Shown: positions 47,218 through 58,292, numbered from the stretch's first letter. The stretch is DNA of 64,000 nt from Oreohelix idahoensis (GCA_024509875.1 JAMPIV010009922.1:292001-356000), one strand, 5' to 3'. The notes: generated by a model not told the origin, from the sequence alone. Made by a program: numbers and translations.

Positions 47218-47406
47218 TGAGAGAGAGAGAGAAATAAAAAGAGATCTAGTTTAATATAACAGATACAAATCTGTTTAATAGAAAAGAGAGAGAGATATCT
47301 AGTTAAAAGAACAGAGAGATCTTGTTTACTAGATAAGATAGAGAAATAGTTTAACAGAACAGAGCGAGATCTAGTTTACAAGAGAAATAGATCCGTTTAA
47401 TAGAAC
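47100..47406. repeat. 30-bp minisatellite family, second block with (GA)n
   Basis: Diverged units with GATCTAGTTTAATAGAACAG and a (GA)n stretch around 47191-47231. The block ends TTTAATAGAACAGAG at 47406, and the same phrase restarts the array at about 48160 on the far side of a SINE-LINE insert. Confidence 0.85.
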
Positions 47407-47407
47407 A

Positions 47408-47602
47408 GAGGAGCCGCGGTAGCATAGTGGTTAGTGCACTGGCTTCCTAGCTCAGTGGTCTATGGTTCGATCCCCAGATGAGGTGGGATTGTTTTAGGCC
47501 ACAAACGGCTCCTGGGTCGACCCAGCCCCAACTGGGTACCAGAGCAACTCACCCCTAGTGTGCCGACGGTCAAGAAAATATGGGCCTAACACCATCATCA
47601 TC
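47408..47602 (+). mobile_element. tRNA-derived SINE, family B
   Basis: It starts GAGCCGCGGTAGCATAGTGG, with an A-box-like TAGCATAGTGG and a near-canonical B box GGTTCGATCCC. It shares the central block GGCTCCTGGGTCGACCCAGC followed by CTGGGTACC with family A (GGCTCCTGAGCCGACCCAGC, TGGGTACC), but otherwise differs. It ends in a CATCATCAT tail that meets the 3' tail of an oppositely oriented LINE. Confidence 0.8.
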
Positions 47603-48155
47603 ATCATGTAGCATATCCTTTGCAGAACGTCGCTCGTATCACAGCCCGCCTGAAAGACTCTCGATCTCTAGCCAGCCCTCCTGCCTCCTCCATTGTCATG
47701 TTCAAGGTGTCTTCAATGTCCTGTGTCCACCGTCGTCTTGGTCGGCCCCTGCCTCGCCTTCCAGGTACCATACCCTCCATCACTGCTCTCTCTAAGCCAC
47801 TATGACGTTTAATGTGACCAAAATATTTCAGTTTCCGGGACATGATATTGTTTATGAGCCAGTTTTCCTCGATGTTCAGGTCGTGTAGGATGTCTATATT
47901 TTGTTTCTTCTTGGTCCAAGATATTCTGAGAATTTTTCTGTAACACTTTGCTTCGAAAGATTCGATTTTTTTTTTTCTTTAATGTTTGAGTAATGGTCCA
48001 TGATTCACATCCATATGTTGCTACCGGAAAAATGCACGTTCTCAGAAGTTTTACTTTTATTAATTTGCTGGTGTTATGCCATAGGTTCTTCATTTTATAA
48101 GCTTAACACCATATTCCCAATATGCCTCAATGGGCGTGTAACGGGATCCTTTACC
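47603..48155 (-). pseudogene. LINE RT C-terminal end, 5'-truncated
   Basis: The minus strand encodes LLRTCIFPVATYGCESWTIT, then (other frame) RKLKYFGHIKRHSGLERAVM and GRRGRGRPRRRWTQDIE, ending GYAT and an ATG-repeat tail. This is the usual C-terminus of non-LTR reverse transcriptases (YGCESW and GRPRRRW motifs). A run of about 11 A in the ORF and another shift break it. Confidence 0.85.
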
Positions 48156-48204
48156 TTTCCTTTAATAGAACAGAGAAAGATATCTAGTTTAATCAAACAG
48201 AAAT

Positions 48205-48257
<53 letters not shown>

Positions 48258-48261
48258 TCGA
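48156..48261. repeat. 30-bp minisatellite family, third block with (GA)n
   Basis: It resumes with TTTAATAGAACAGAG and ends in a (GA)n run at about 48210-48254, next to the 3' end of the following LINE. Confidence 0.8.
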
Positions 48262-49690
48262 GTTTAATATAATATTAAAAATAGCCCCTTCAGTCATAAC
48301 TGACTATGTGAATGCGCCCCTGAGGTGACATCTCTCAGCTGCTTATTTTCCTGGTGCTCCTTTCAACGTTTTCTCCTCTCTTCTGCTTGTTGTGAGAGCT
48401 TCTTTTCGCCCAAACAGAGGTGGCGCCGTAAAAAGCATCGCCACTTGGTGCGATCGGCAGCTTCATCCTCCCAGGTTGCTTGATTTATGTCCAGTGCCCT
48501 CATGTCTCTCTTGCACACATCTTAAAATCTCAGCTGCGGTCGGCCAACTGTTCTTTTGCCATCTGCCAGTTGTCCGTAGAAGATATCTTTCGAGATACGA
48601 CCATCTTCCATGGGAGGACATGGCCAAGCCAGCGTAGTCTTCGCTGTCTTAGCAGTGTATACATGCTTTGAACGCCAGCACGTGACAACACCTCGACATT
48701 TGTCACTTTATCTTTCCACGAAATGCAGAGGATGTGGCGTGGACACCGTAGATGGAAGGTATTGAGCCGTCTTTCTTGTTTTGCATAGGTTGTCCATGTC
48801 TCGCCACCATATATAAGTGTGCTGTTAACACAGGCGTTATATACCGCAGCTTTGGTCTTCATTGTGAGTTTGGAGTTTCCCCAAACACACAATGTAAGGC
48901 GGGCAAAGGTAGCTGCAGCTTTGCCAATGCGGCTGTCAATTTCTGTGTCCAGAGAGAGTTTATCATTGATGGTAGACCCTAGGTATGTGAAGTGGTGCAC
49001 CACTGCCAATTCACAGTTATGGATAGTGAAAACTGGTGTAGCACCCAAATCCTGACTCCGCACATTTATTTTCTTTAGACTTATTGTGAGGCCAAAGTCC
49101 CCGCATGCTTGGGTGAAGCGATTCATCAAGTTCTGAAGCTCCTGTTGGCTTTGAGTGACGACTGCAGCATCATCAGCGAACAACAAGTCTCTTATAGTGA
49201 CCCTTCTGATTTTTGTTTTTGCCTTCAGCCTTGAAAGATTAAACAGACGACCATCTGACCTAGTGTGAAAGCATATTCCTTCAGCTGCATCTCTGAATGC
49301 ATGTTTCAAGAGTAAGGCAAAGAAGATCCCGAAGAGGGTTGGAGCCAGAACGCAGACTTGTTTAACACAACTTCGTATGTCAAAGGCTGTGATGCGCTTC
49401 GAGCATACGTGACTGTTCCCTTCGTGGAATGACTTATCATTTCTAGTAATTTAGCAGGGTAGCCTTTTTTAGGAGGATTTTGAAGAGCCCATTCCTACTA
49501 ACCAGGTAAAATGCCTTTGTGAGGTCTATAAAGGCGATATATAACGGTCCTTTCTGCTCTCTTGATCTTTCCTGAAGAGAAAAGTATATGTCTGTTGTTG
49601 ATCTACCAGCTCGGAATCCACACTGTTGTCGTAAATTTTTAAAGATAGGTCAGAAGATATTTATGGTCCCGTCTGAGCAGAGGTGATAGT
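48262..49690 (-). pseudogene. RTE-type LINE, 5'-truncated RT to 3' end
   Basis: Minus-strand blocks: QCGFRAGRSTTD and FIDLTKAF (about 49500-49640, broken), then a 259-codon frame (48530-49309). That frame has the catalytic FADD in LLFADDAAVVTQSQ, FTYLGSTINDKLSLDTEI, STLIYGGETWTTYA and RRLRWLGHV. The remaining C-terminal charged part runs to about 48262. Endonuclease and the RT N-terminus are missing. It belongs to the RTE-like group by the FADDAAVV and LGSTI motifs. Confidence 0.85.
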
Positions 49691-49691
49691 G

Positions 49692-50010
49692 GTAAATACG
49701 TGAGAATAAAAGGTGTAAGAAATAGATTTTCACGAGGGAATAGTGTAAGAGGAAGATCTGTCTCTGGAGTGAGTAGTTTCTCTAGTCCAGCCTATCTATA
49801 TGACTATATTTTAATATCAGACGACCTTTCTCTCCCTATATGAAATATAAGTTACACTACACACGCCCACGCACACACAATTATGTGACAACAATATGCA
49901 CAAACGTGAAAAACTATGGATAACTGGGTATGGGTCTGACCAACACACTAAGTTAAGTTTAGTTTAGTTTATTATCACTTAAACTTTACAACATCAAACA
50001 TATATATCTC
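49692..50010 (-). repeat. Fragment of an E3-type LTR
   Basis: The reverse complement runs parallel to 33110-33540: TGTTTGATGTTGTAAAGTTT, then GTGTTGGTCAG, then ATAGATAGGCTGG and CCAGAGACAGATCTTC. It lacks both LTR ends and carries only a short GTGTGTG tract where E3 has 150 bp. Confidence 0.8.
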
Positions 50011-50011
50011 T

Positions 50012-50635
50012 CTTCCATGTTAGTAATCTTGTCATCAATTCTACGTTAGTAATCTTGTCATCAGTTCCATGTTAGTATTCTTGTCATCAGTTCCATGTTA
50101 GTAATCTTGTCATCAGTTCTATGTTAGTAATCTTGTCATGAGTTCCATGTTAGTAATCTTGTTATCAGTTCCATGTTAGTAATCTTGTCATCAGTTCCAT
50201 GTTAGTAATCTTGTCATCAGTTCCATGTTAGTAATCTTGTCATCAGTTCCATGTTAGTAATCTTGTCATCAGTTCCATGTTAGTAATCTTGTCATCAGTT
50301 CCATGTTAGTAATCTTGTCACCAGTTCCATGTTAGTAATCTTGTCATCAGTTCCATGTTAGTAATCTTGACATCAGTTCCATGTTAGTAATCTTGACATC
50401 AGTTCCATGTTAGTAATCTTGTCATCAGTTCCATGTTAGTAATCTTGTCATCAGTTCCATGTTAGTAATCTTGTCATCAGTTCCATGTTAGTAATCTTGT
50501 CACCAGTTCCATGTTAGTAATCTTGTCATCAGTTCCATGTTAGTAATCTTGACATCAGTTCCATGTTAGTAATCTTGACATCAGTTCCATGTTAGTAATC
50601 TTGTCATCAGTTCCATGTTAGCAACTTCAGCCCTT
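50012..50635. repeat. 26-bp minisatellite, about 24 copies, 182-bp higher-order period
   Basis: The unit is TTCCATGTTAGTAATCTTGT plus CATCAG. Variant units (CACCAG and two ACATCAG copies) recur in the same order seven units apart, near 50320 and 50502, so a seven-unit block has been duplicated. Confidence 0.92.
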
Positions 50636-50916
50636 TTATTCTACGCAAGCATTCATTTATAAAAGTCTGTTGCTTTTCTGGTTGTTATTTTTTGTTGTTC
50701 TCCATGTTTCTCAGCCATACAATAGGGCTGACATGAATTGGAAATTCCGATTTTGGGGTTGGGCTTGATTTCTTTTGATCTCTATATATTTCTTAATGCA
50801 ATGAAAGCCCCATATAGCCGTTTGTGCTTTTTTCTTGATATTACTACCTGTCCCTCCAACTGTTGCCAAGGTTGGAGCATGATACTACGTCTTGTAGTGC
50901 TGTTTCTTGCAGTATT
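50636..50916. other. Unassigned stretch
   Basis: The 95-codon frame at 50738-51025 has no motif and partly overlaps a LINE tail on the other strand. I see nothing else here. Confidence 0.4.
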
Positions 50917-51215
50917 TCTTCTTCTTCGAAAACTCTCATGCGTCGTCCACTTGAATGTTTTCAAAGAAAGCAGTAGTCAGTTTGATGCTCTTTTAATCTC
51001 CGTAGAGATTTTCTACGAATGGTAACTGGTGTCGGCCATATGCGCTTTCTCTGTTCCGCATATGTTGGGCAACTTTGAAGAAGATGTTCAGCAGTCATTT
51101 TATGGGTGCCACAGTTACACTGATTGATAGTTCCTATCTTTAGCTTGTTGAATAGACGGTATCTCAATCTGTTGTGGCCAGTGCGGAGTCTGAAGATTAT
51201 CACTTGTTCTCTTCT
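50917..51215 (-). pseudogene. Jockey-type LINE 3' end
   Basis: The minus strand encodes IIFRLRTGHNRLRYRLFNKL, then CNCGTHKMTAEHLLQSCPTY, the same C-terminal Cys/His motif as the copies at 43630 and 62776. It ends in GAAGAAGAAGAA at about 50917-50927. It is 5'-truncated. An RTE segment follows immediately upstream. Confidence 0.85.
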
Positions 51216-51239
51216 GTCGAGCTGGTAGTATGCATCATC

Positions 51240-52290
51240 TTATGTGTGACCTGGATGCTCTTCATTCCAGTTGTTTCTGTACCTAACTGTGATAAAACTC
51301 TTTTCCGCTTCGAAAGTTACGCTTGCATCAGGCTGAGGTAGATTTCCACCTTCCTTTGTCAATCTTCTAGTACAATCTTGTTATCGTCTCCTCCATTTAT
51401 TTTCATTACCTTAGTTTTCTCCCTGTGTATTTTCATACCAACTTGCTGTGATCTCTTATCAGGTATTTTAATTTTGTCTTGCATCTGATTACGGTTATGA
51501 GACAGAAGTGCTAGGTCATCGGCAAAATGTATGACGTCAAGCTCATTAGTCAGAGTCCATTGGACTGTTAGCTGAGATAGATGTTTTCATAACACAATCT
51601 ACAGCCAATAGGAAGAGAGATGGTGACGAAAGGCATCCCTGTAGCACTCCAGTTCGTACCGTAAACGTTTCTGCAAGCTGTTCTTCGTGGAGAACTCTGC
51701 ATGTCATGTCTTTATAAGATTTCTTTATTAAGTTAATGATCTTCAGGTGGAATCCATAATGCCTCATCAACTTCCAAAGTGATTCTCTGTCCACACTGTC
51801 AAATGTATTTTCATAGTCCACGAATCCAATGTAAAGAGGTGAGTTCCATTCTAGATATTGGTCCACTATTATTCTCAATGTGGCTACCTAATCTGCACAG
51901 GATCTATTTTGCCTAAAATCTACTTATTCATCACTCAGTTGTCTTGTCTATGGAAACTTTTAATCTCTCAAGGATGATAATGTGTAATATTTTTCTCGCA
52001 CTGATAGTAACATTATTCCTATGTAATTTGTGCACTCTTGTAAATCTTCCTTTAACTTAACCAAGTATCCTTCTTTCTGTTCTGCTGGTATTTCCACCCT
52101 CTCCCAAACATTATCAAGTAATATAATATGTCTGCAGAGGTGTCAATATCTGCGTTGGTTACCCCTGCTGGAATGCCATCTGGACCAGCTGCTTTTCATC
52201 TTTTAGAATCTTAATGGCTGTCTTTATTTCCTTTGTTGATCTTTCACAGTTAATTTGTAGCTCTTCTTCTTCTGGCTGGATGTCTGGGAG
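51240..52290 (-). pseudogene. RTE-type LINE RT fragment
   Basis: From the right, readable blocks are LPDIQPEEEELQINCE (about 52255-52290), then IILERLKVSIDKT, then a 110-codon frame (51546-51878) with YIGFVDYENTFDSVDRESLW and RTGVLQGCLSSPSLFLLAVD. A FADDLALLSHNRNQMQD block (about 51490-51520) and KTKVMKINGG follow. Several frameshifts and stops are present. It lacks its endonuclease and the normal C-terminus and abuts the Jockey tail at 51215. Confidence 0.85.
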
Positions 52291-52299
52291 ACATTCACG

Positions 52300-54470
52300 C
52301 GTCATTCATTACTTCTGTGGACTTTTTCCATCCATCTCCTCATGCCGAATTCACAATTTCTGTGGACTTTTTCCATCCATCTCCTCATGCCGAATTCACT
52401 ATTTCTGTGGACTTTTTCCATCCATCTCCTCATGCCGAATTCACTATTTTTGTGGACTTTTTCCATCCATCTCCTCATGCTGAATTCACTATTTCTGAGG
52501 ACTTTTTCCATCCGTCTCCTCATGCCGAATTCACTATTTCTGAGGAATTTTTCCATCCATCTCCTCATGCCGAATTCATTATTTCTGTGGACTTTTTCCA
52601 TCCATCTCCTCATGCCGAATTCACTATTTCTGTGGACTTTTTCCATCCATCTCCTCATGCCGAATTCACTATTTCTGAGGACTTTTTCCATCCATCTCCT
52701 CATGCCGAATTCACTATTTCTGTGGACTTTTTCCATCCATCTCCTCATGCCGAATTCACTATTTCTGTGGACTTTTTCCATCCATCTCCTCATGCCGAAT
52801 TCACTATTTCTGAGGACTTTTTCCATCCATCTCCTCATGCCGAATTCACTATTTCTGTGGACTTTTTCCATCATCTCCTCATGCCAAATTCACTATTTCT
52901 GTGGACTTTTTCCATCCATCTCCTCATGCCGAGTTCACAATTTCTGTGGACTTTTTCCATCCATCTCCTCATGCCAAATTCACTATTTCTGTGGACTTTT
53001 TCCATCCATCTCCTCATGCCGAATTCACTATTTTTGTGGACTTTTTCCATCCATCTCCTCATGCCGAATTCACTATTTCTGTGGACTTTTTCCATCCATC
53101 TCCTCATGCCAAATTCACTATTTCTGTGGACTTTTTCCATCCATCTCCTCATGCCGAATTCACTATTTCTGTGGACTTTTTCCATCCATCTCCTCATGCC
53201 GAATTCACTATTTCTGAGGACTTTTTCCATCCATCTCCTCATGCCGAATTCACTATTTCTGTGGACTTTTTCCATCATCTCCTCATGCCAAATTCACTAT
53301 TTCTGTGGACTTTTTCCATCCATCTCCTCATGCCGAGTTCACAATTTCTGTGGACTTTTTCCATCCATCTCCTCATGCCAAATTCACTATTTCTGTGGAC
53401 TTTTTCCATCCATCTCCTCATGCCGAATTCGCTATTTTTGTGGACTTTTTCCATCCATCTCCTCATGCCGAATTCACTATTTCTGTGGACTTTTTCCATC
53501 CATCTCCTCATGCCAAATTCACTATTTCTGTGGACTTTTTCCATCCATCTCCTCATGCCGAATTCACTATTTCTGTGGACTTTTTCCATCCATCTCCTCA
53601 TGCCGAATTCACTATTTCTGAGGACTTTTTCCATCCATCTCCTCATGCCGAATTCACTATTTCTGTGGACTTTTTCCATCATCTCCTCATGCCAAATTCA
53701 CTATTTCTGTGGACTTTTTCCATCCATCTCCTCATGCCGAGTTCACAATTTCTGTGGACTTTTTCCATCCATCTCCTCATGCCAAATTCACTATTTCTGT
53801 GGACTTTTTCCATCCATCTCCTCATGCCGAATTCACTATTTTTGTGGACTTTTTCCATCCATCTCCTCATGCCGAATTCACTATTTCTGTGGACTTTTTC
53901 CATCCATCTCCTCATGCCAAATTCACTATTTTTGTGGACTTTTTCCATCCATCTCCTCATGCCGAATTCACTATTTCTGAGGACTTTTTCCATCCATCTC
54001 CTCATGCCGAATTCACTATTTCTGACGAATTTTTCCATCCATTTCCTCATGCCGAATTCACTATTTCTGTGGATTTTTTCCATCCATCTCCTCATGCCGA
54101 ATTCACTATTTTTGAGGACTTTTTCCATCCATCTCCTCATGCCGAATTCACTATTTCTGTGGACTTTTTCCATCCATCTCCTCATGCCGAATTCACTATT
54201 TTTGTGGACTTTTTCCATCCATCTCCTCATGCCGAATTCACTATTTCTGAGGACTTTTTCCATCCATCTCCTCATGCCGAATTCACTATTTCTGTGGACT
54301 TTTTCCATCATCTCCTCATGCCAAATTCACTATTTCTGTGGACTTTTTCCATCCATCTCCTCATGCCGAATTCACTATTTCTGTGGATTTTTCCATCCAT
54401 CTCCTCATGCCGAATTCACTATTTCTGTGGATTTTTCCATCCATCTCCTCATGCCGAATTCACTATTTCT
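52300..54470. repeat. 45-bp satellite array, about 48 copies, with 404-bp higher-order repeat
   Basis: The unit is GAATTCACTATTTCTGTGGA plus a 25-base remainder ending CTCATGCC, each with an EcoRI site. Every so often a 44-bp unit (CCATCATCTCC instead of CCATCCATCTCC) occurs, at about 52868, 53272, 53676 and 54305. The first three are 404 bp apart (eight 45-bp units plus one of 44). The last is 629 bp on (404 plus five units). The 45-bp period leaves both strands open in several frames, giving large artefactual ORFs on both strands. Confidence 0.95.
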
Positions 54471-55254
54471 GGAGACTTCAAGATTGAGATTGTTCGTTTG
54501 TGATCCTGAGTGAACGGGAGACACTCTCACAGTATGTCTGTGCAGTGCTATATTTTGTACCTTCCTGTATCACTGGGACTCATAAAGCAAGTCTTGATAT
54601 GCTCGTGCCTGAGAGAAATGATTAAGGGAATAATGAAATAAATTAACTGAGAGAATGCTGAGAATATTAGACAGTGTTAATATAGAACAAATATGGATAA
54701 TGTCTGAATGGGGAAGGGTTGGGGCGACTGACCTGACATTGGAATGAGTACTGCAATGATAAGGACAGGAACGCAGATGGCGGTGGGTCCTAAATGTAGG
54801 AAGATGGTCTGTAGGAGTTTGTAGACTGCATACAGCTCCACCTGGTGAGTGAGCAGTACTGGAATTGTTACTGTTAGCAACCAGTCATTAGACATCACAA
54901 TTATAATTAACACATGGACACTAGGGAAGGAAGGGGAAAGATTTAAGTAAAATAAAGAGAGGAAGGGGAGAGGTAGCGAGTGTACAGAGTAAAGAAAGAA
55001 AAACATGTAAAGCTACAGTTGTAATATGTAGAAGCCAAAAAAAAGCAGCAGAAACACACAAAGACACAGAAGGTGAAGAAAACCAAGAATACGAATGTGA
55101 TAAACAAAAGGTCAAGAAGAAAATCAAACACAAAAAAAAGGTAGAAAAACCACGCACACACACATAAACACACAAAATAGACGAATAAAGACAATACGTG
55201 TGATATTAAAATGGTGATGTGACACACAATGGTGGTGGTAGTTGTAGTAGCTTT
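54471..55254. other. Stretch with one possible host exon, otherwise low complexity
   Basis: Apart from the candidate exon at 54733-54841 the stretch is A-rich and repetitive (AAACACACA-type), and its frames on the minus strand are low-complexity. No repeat family was recognised. Confidence 0.45.
54733..54841 (-). CDS. Candidate internal exon encoding a membrane segment (possible GPCR-like)
   Basis: On the minus strand a 109-bp block is bounded by an acceptor-like CTGCTCACTCACCAG and a donor GTCAGT. It reads VELYAVYKLLQTIFLHLGPT followed by a hydrophobic stretch of about 15 residues. The balanced base composition and strong amphipathic-hydrophobic pattern differ from the A-rich flanks. A Leu-Gly-Pro in a transmembrane helix recalls TM5 of rhodopsin-like receptors, but that is weak inference. 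The frame is open upstream for another 50 residues, so the acceptor may lie elsewhere. No neighbouring exon was found. It could be an isolated exon of a host gene, a relic or chance. Confidence 0.3.
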
Positions 55255-55359
55255 CTCTAATCATAACTAACTATGATGATGATGACGACACGGTTTCTGT
55301 AGTAGATGTAGTCAAAACTAACTATGATGATGATGACGACACGGTGGCTGTAGCAGATG
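55255..55359. repeat. 51-bp minisatellite, left block
   Basis: Two units of the type CTAACTATGATGATGATGAC plus ACACGGTGGCTGTAGTAGAT plus GTAGTCAAAA. The block is cut at TAGCAGATG (55351-55359) by a LINE insertion and continues at 55931. Confidence 0.9.
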
Positions 55360-55930
55360 CCAAGAAGCTTAATCATTTCCACAGGATTCTCAGGATCAAG
55401 TGGCATGATAGAGTATCTAATTCTGAGGTCCTCAACAGAGCACACATCTCAAGCATCCACACATTGCTGCAGAGGGCCCAAATTAGATGGGCAGGACATG
55501 TTGTTCGCATGCCCGGAAAACGCCTCCCAAAGCAGTTGATGTACAACGAACTCTCTATGGGTAAGCGAACAGTAGGGGGACAAAAGAAACGCTTTAAAGA
55601 CACACTGAAAGCATCGTTGAGCAGCTTCAAAATTGATGTCTCCTCCTGGGAGACTATCGCACATGATCGCTCTGCCTGGCGGACAAACATTACTCAAGGC
55701 GCTCGCATTGCAGAACAGAATTTAGCTGATAAGGCAGAAGGCAAGCGTGCTGCAAGAAAGGTCAGAATGCACAGCAACACTACTATCGACTCTAACCATG
55801 TGTGCCCCGTATCTGGCAGGGCCTGTAGGGCCACAATAGTACTAATTAGCCACATGAGATCACGGCACAGATGTGTCACAACTCAAGTCTGAAGCTGTCG
55901 CCATCTTCGCTTGTGATGAGCAACTATTAT
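55360..55930 (+). mobile_element. 5'-truncated RTE-type LINE 3' end inserted in the 51-bp array
   Basis: The 571-bp insert is flanked by a perfect 9-bp duplication TAGCAGATG (55351-55359 and 55931-55939), and the array reads through if it is removed. It encodes the RT C-terminus: RILRIKWHDRVSNSEVLNRA, IRWAGHVVRMPGKRLPKQL, a helical part and a terminal C2H2-like finger (CPVSGRAC with HMRSRH). The coding frame is intact to the TGA at 55890-55892, unlike the other LINE copies, so it is relatively young. Confidence 0.93.
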
Positions 55931-56308
55931 TAGCAGATGTAGCCATAACCAACTATGGTGATGATGACAACACGGTGGCTGTAGTAGATGTAGTCAAAAC
56001 TAACTATGGTGATGATGAAGACACGGTGGCTGTAGTAGATGTAGTCAAAACTAACTATGGTGATGATGACAACACGGTGGCTGTAGTAGATGTAGTCAAA
56101 ACTAACTATGGTGATGAGGACGACACGGTGGCTGTAGTAGATGTAGTCAAAACTAACTATGGTGATGATGAAGACACGGTGGCTGTAGTAGATGTAGTCA
56201 AAACTAACTATGGTGATGATGACGACACGGTGGCTGTAGTAGATGTAGTCAAAACTAACTATGGTGATGATGACGACACAGTGGTAGAAGTAGTTGTAGT
56301 CATAACTT
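55931..56308. repeat. 51-bp minisatellite, right block
   Basis: About seven units of 51 bp (17 codons). They differ only at the GATGATGAC/GATGAAGAC/GAGGACGAC positions. In the plus frame they read NYGDDDxTVAVVDVVKT, a repetitive acidic peptide without support as a protein. The array ends at the (GAAGAAGAGGAAG) tail of the next LINE. Confidence 0.92.
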
Positions 56309-57640
56309 CCTCTTCTTCTTTGATCCTTAGCCGCCAACCGTCAAAGCAGCCAGTGGCCATTACGCCTGGTGGCGTCTTGTAGGGCAACAACAAATTGATT
56401 CCACTTTGCTCGGTCGGCGGCCATCCTTCGTACAGTGCCCCAACTCTGGTTCATTCTTTGCATCTCAGCCTCCACAGTCCTCCGCCAAGTTGTTTTTGGT
56501 CGGCCTCTCTTTCGTTTTCCTTCAGGGGTCCATAGCATAGCTGTTCTTGTGATGGCATCGGGGTCTCTTCTGAGGACATGGCCAACCCAGCTCCAGCGTC
56601 TGCCAGCCATGATGGTGTGCATGTCCTCTTGGTTGCTCCGAGTAAGCAGATCTTGGTTGGTGATGATATTCGGCCAAAAGATTCGGAGAATTTTTCTTAG
56701 GCATGTTGTGTGAAAAGAGGACAATTTCGACATTTCCTTCTCTGTAATTCTCCAGCTCTCCGCGCCATAGAGAAGCACAGAAAGCACACAGCTCTGATAT
56801 AATCCTAATTTTGTGCTTGTGCTGTACTGAGAGGACTTTCAAATGTTGTTTAGACTAAAAAAGGCTGTTCTTGCTTTGTTCATTCTGTTGTTAATGTCTT
56901 TGCTTGCTCCGCCGTCTGGTGTTACTATGCATCCTAGGTATGTGAAGGCATCTGTCTGTTCCAGTTGCTGATTCCTTACTGGTATGGGCTCAGGGTTGCT
57001 CACATTGAGCGTCATGACCTCTGTCTTCTTTAGGTTGATGTTCATGCCCACCTGCTGGCTATACTTATTAAGTCTATCCGTTTTTTCCTGGATGTGTTGA
57101 TGTGAATGTGCTAGCAGTGCAATGTCATCTGCATATTCCAGATCTTCCAATGTAGAAAATGTAGTCTATCTTATTCCTCTTGGATTTCCCTCTGTTGTCT
57201 GGCGCATCACCCAGTCTATGACTGTTAAAAATAGAGTGGTTGATAAGGGGCATCCCTGTCGTACTCCTGTCTTTACTTCAAAGGTTAAGTTGCTCTGCCC
57301 AATGCTGCACGTAAAGTTGGCATAAAGGCTTTTTATGACTGACACTATGCAGCTTGGAATTCCATAAGCCCTCAGTATTTTCCATAAACTGTCCCTATGT
57401 ATACTGTCAAAAGCCTTTTCAAAATCAACGAAATTAATGTACAACTGTCTTCGCCATTCTGAGCACTGCTCTATAATGTTCCTGAGGGTAAATATATGAT
57501 CTACACATCTTCTGTTCTTTCTAAATCCTGCTTGTTCTTTCCTCAGTTTGTGGTCTACTGCTTTCGAGATTCTCTGTATAATTATCCTGCCTAGTATTTT
57601 GCTGGGAACTGAGAGAAGAGTTATTCCTCTCCAATTATTG
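56309..57640 (-). pseudogene. RTE-type LINE, 5'-truncated, two in-frame stops
   Basis: One minus-strand frame runs from about 57640 to 56341. RT blocks are NNWRGITLLSVPSKILGR, KEQAGFRKNRRCVDHIFTL, INFVDFEKAFDSIHRDSLW, KTGVRQGCPLS, LEYADDIALLAHS (catalytic YADD), AFTYLGCIVTPDGG, LLYGAESWRITE, WSWVGHVLRRDPD and GRPKTTWRR. Only two stops (57166-57168 and 56839-56841) interrupt it. It ends with a GAAGAAGAGGAAG tail. Its truncated 5' end is fused to the RNase H of element E4 at a short shared sequence. Confidence 0.9.
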
Positions 57641-58292
57641 CCTTCTGATCTGTCTCCAAAAAGAATCTTAATCCCATAAGATATCTCTGGAGTTTGGAGA
57701 AGCAAAGAACAATCGCAAGTAACTCTCTTTCTAAAATCAGATATTTCTGTTCCGTTGGAGTTAATTTTCTACTGACGTATAGGATTGGATGCAAACAACC
57801 ATCGAATTCCTGCATAAGCGTCCCACCGATTCCTGATCCAGAGGCGTCGACTCTAAGGATAAAGGGAAATCGAGCGTCAGGTAATCTCAAAATAGGTGAT
57901 TTGGAAAAACAGGTTTTAAGTATATTTAAAGAAACATCGCAAACATGGGACCAAACAAACCTATTTGGGGAGTTCTTTCTCAACAACGAAGACAGAACTA
58001 AAGTAATTTCCGAAAAATTAGGCAAGAATTTTCTATAGAAACCTACTAAACCTAACAGACTGCGGACCTGTTTTATTGTTTTAGGAATTTCAAGATTCAA
58101 GATTTTAGAGATAATTGAATCTTCAGGTTTAAGAAAACCACCTCCTACCTTACGATCAAGAAAAGAAATGTCAGTGAATCCTATTCTTGTTTTGGATGGT
58201 CTAGCAGTCAGATGATGAAGATGCAAAGTATTCAACAAAGATTGAACTCCAAGAACATGTTCTTCCCAAGATTGATGAAAAAGACAAATTTA
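57640..58292 (-). pseudogene. E4 RT C-terminus and RNase H
   Basis: It begins at ICLF, which in E1 directly follows YLDD, then SWEEH and LTARPSKTRIGF. The VRSLLGLVGFYRKFLPNF region and RNase H with D in LRVDASGSGIGG, E in ERELLA and D in ETDQKA follow. The catalytic RT Asp pair is missing because the join falls just before ICLF. RNase H ends abruptly where the LINE begins. Confidence 0.88.

Noticed and set aside
47580..47805. Plus-strand frames of 60-71 codons
   Set aside because: Antisense shadow of the LINE C-terminus on the minus strand.
52317..54513. Long reading frames of 200-430 codons on both strands
   Set aside because: They are by-products of the 45-bp tandem repeat, whose length is a multiple of three and lacks stops; no domain and both strands equally open.
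55873..56382. 169-codon acidic repeat frame
   Set aside because: In-frame 51-bp minisatellite; start lies in the LINE insert and end in the next LINE, so it is a composite.
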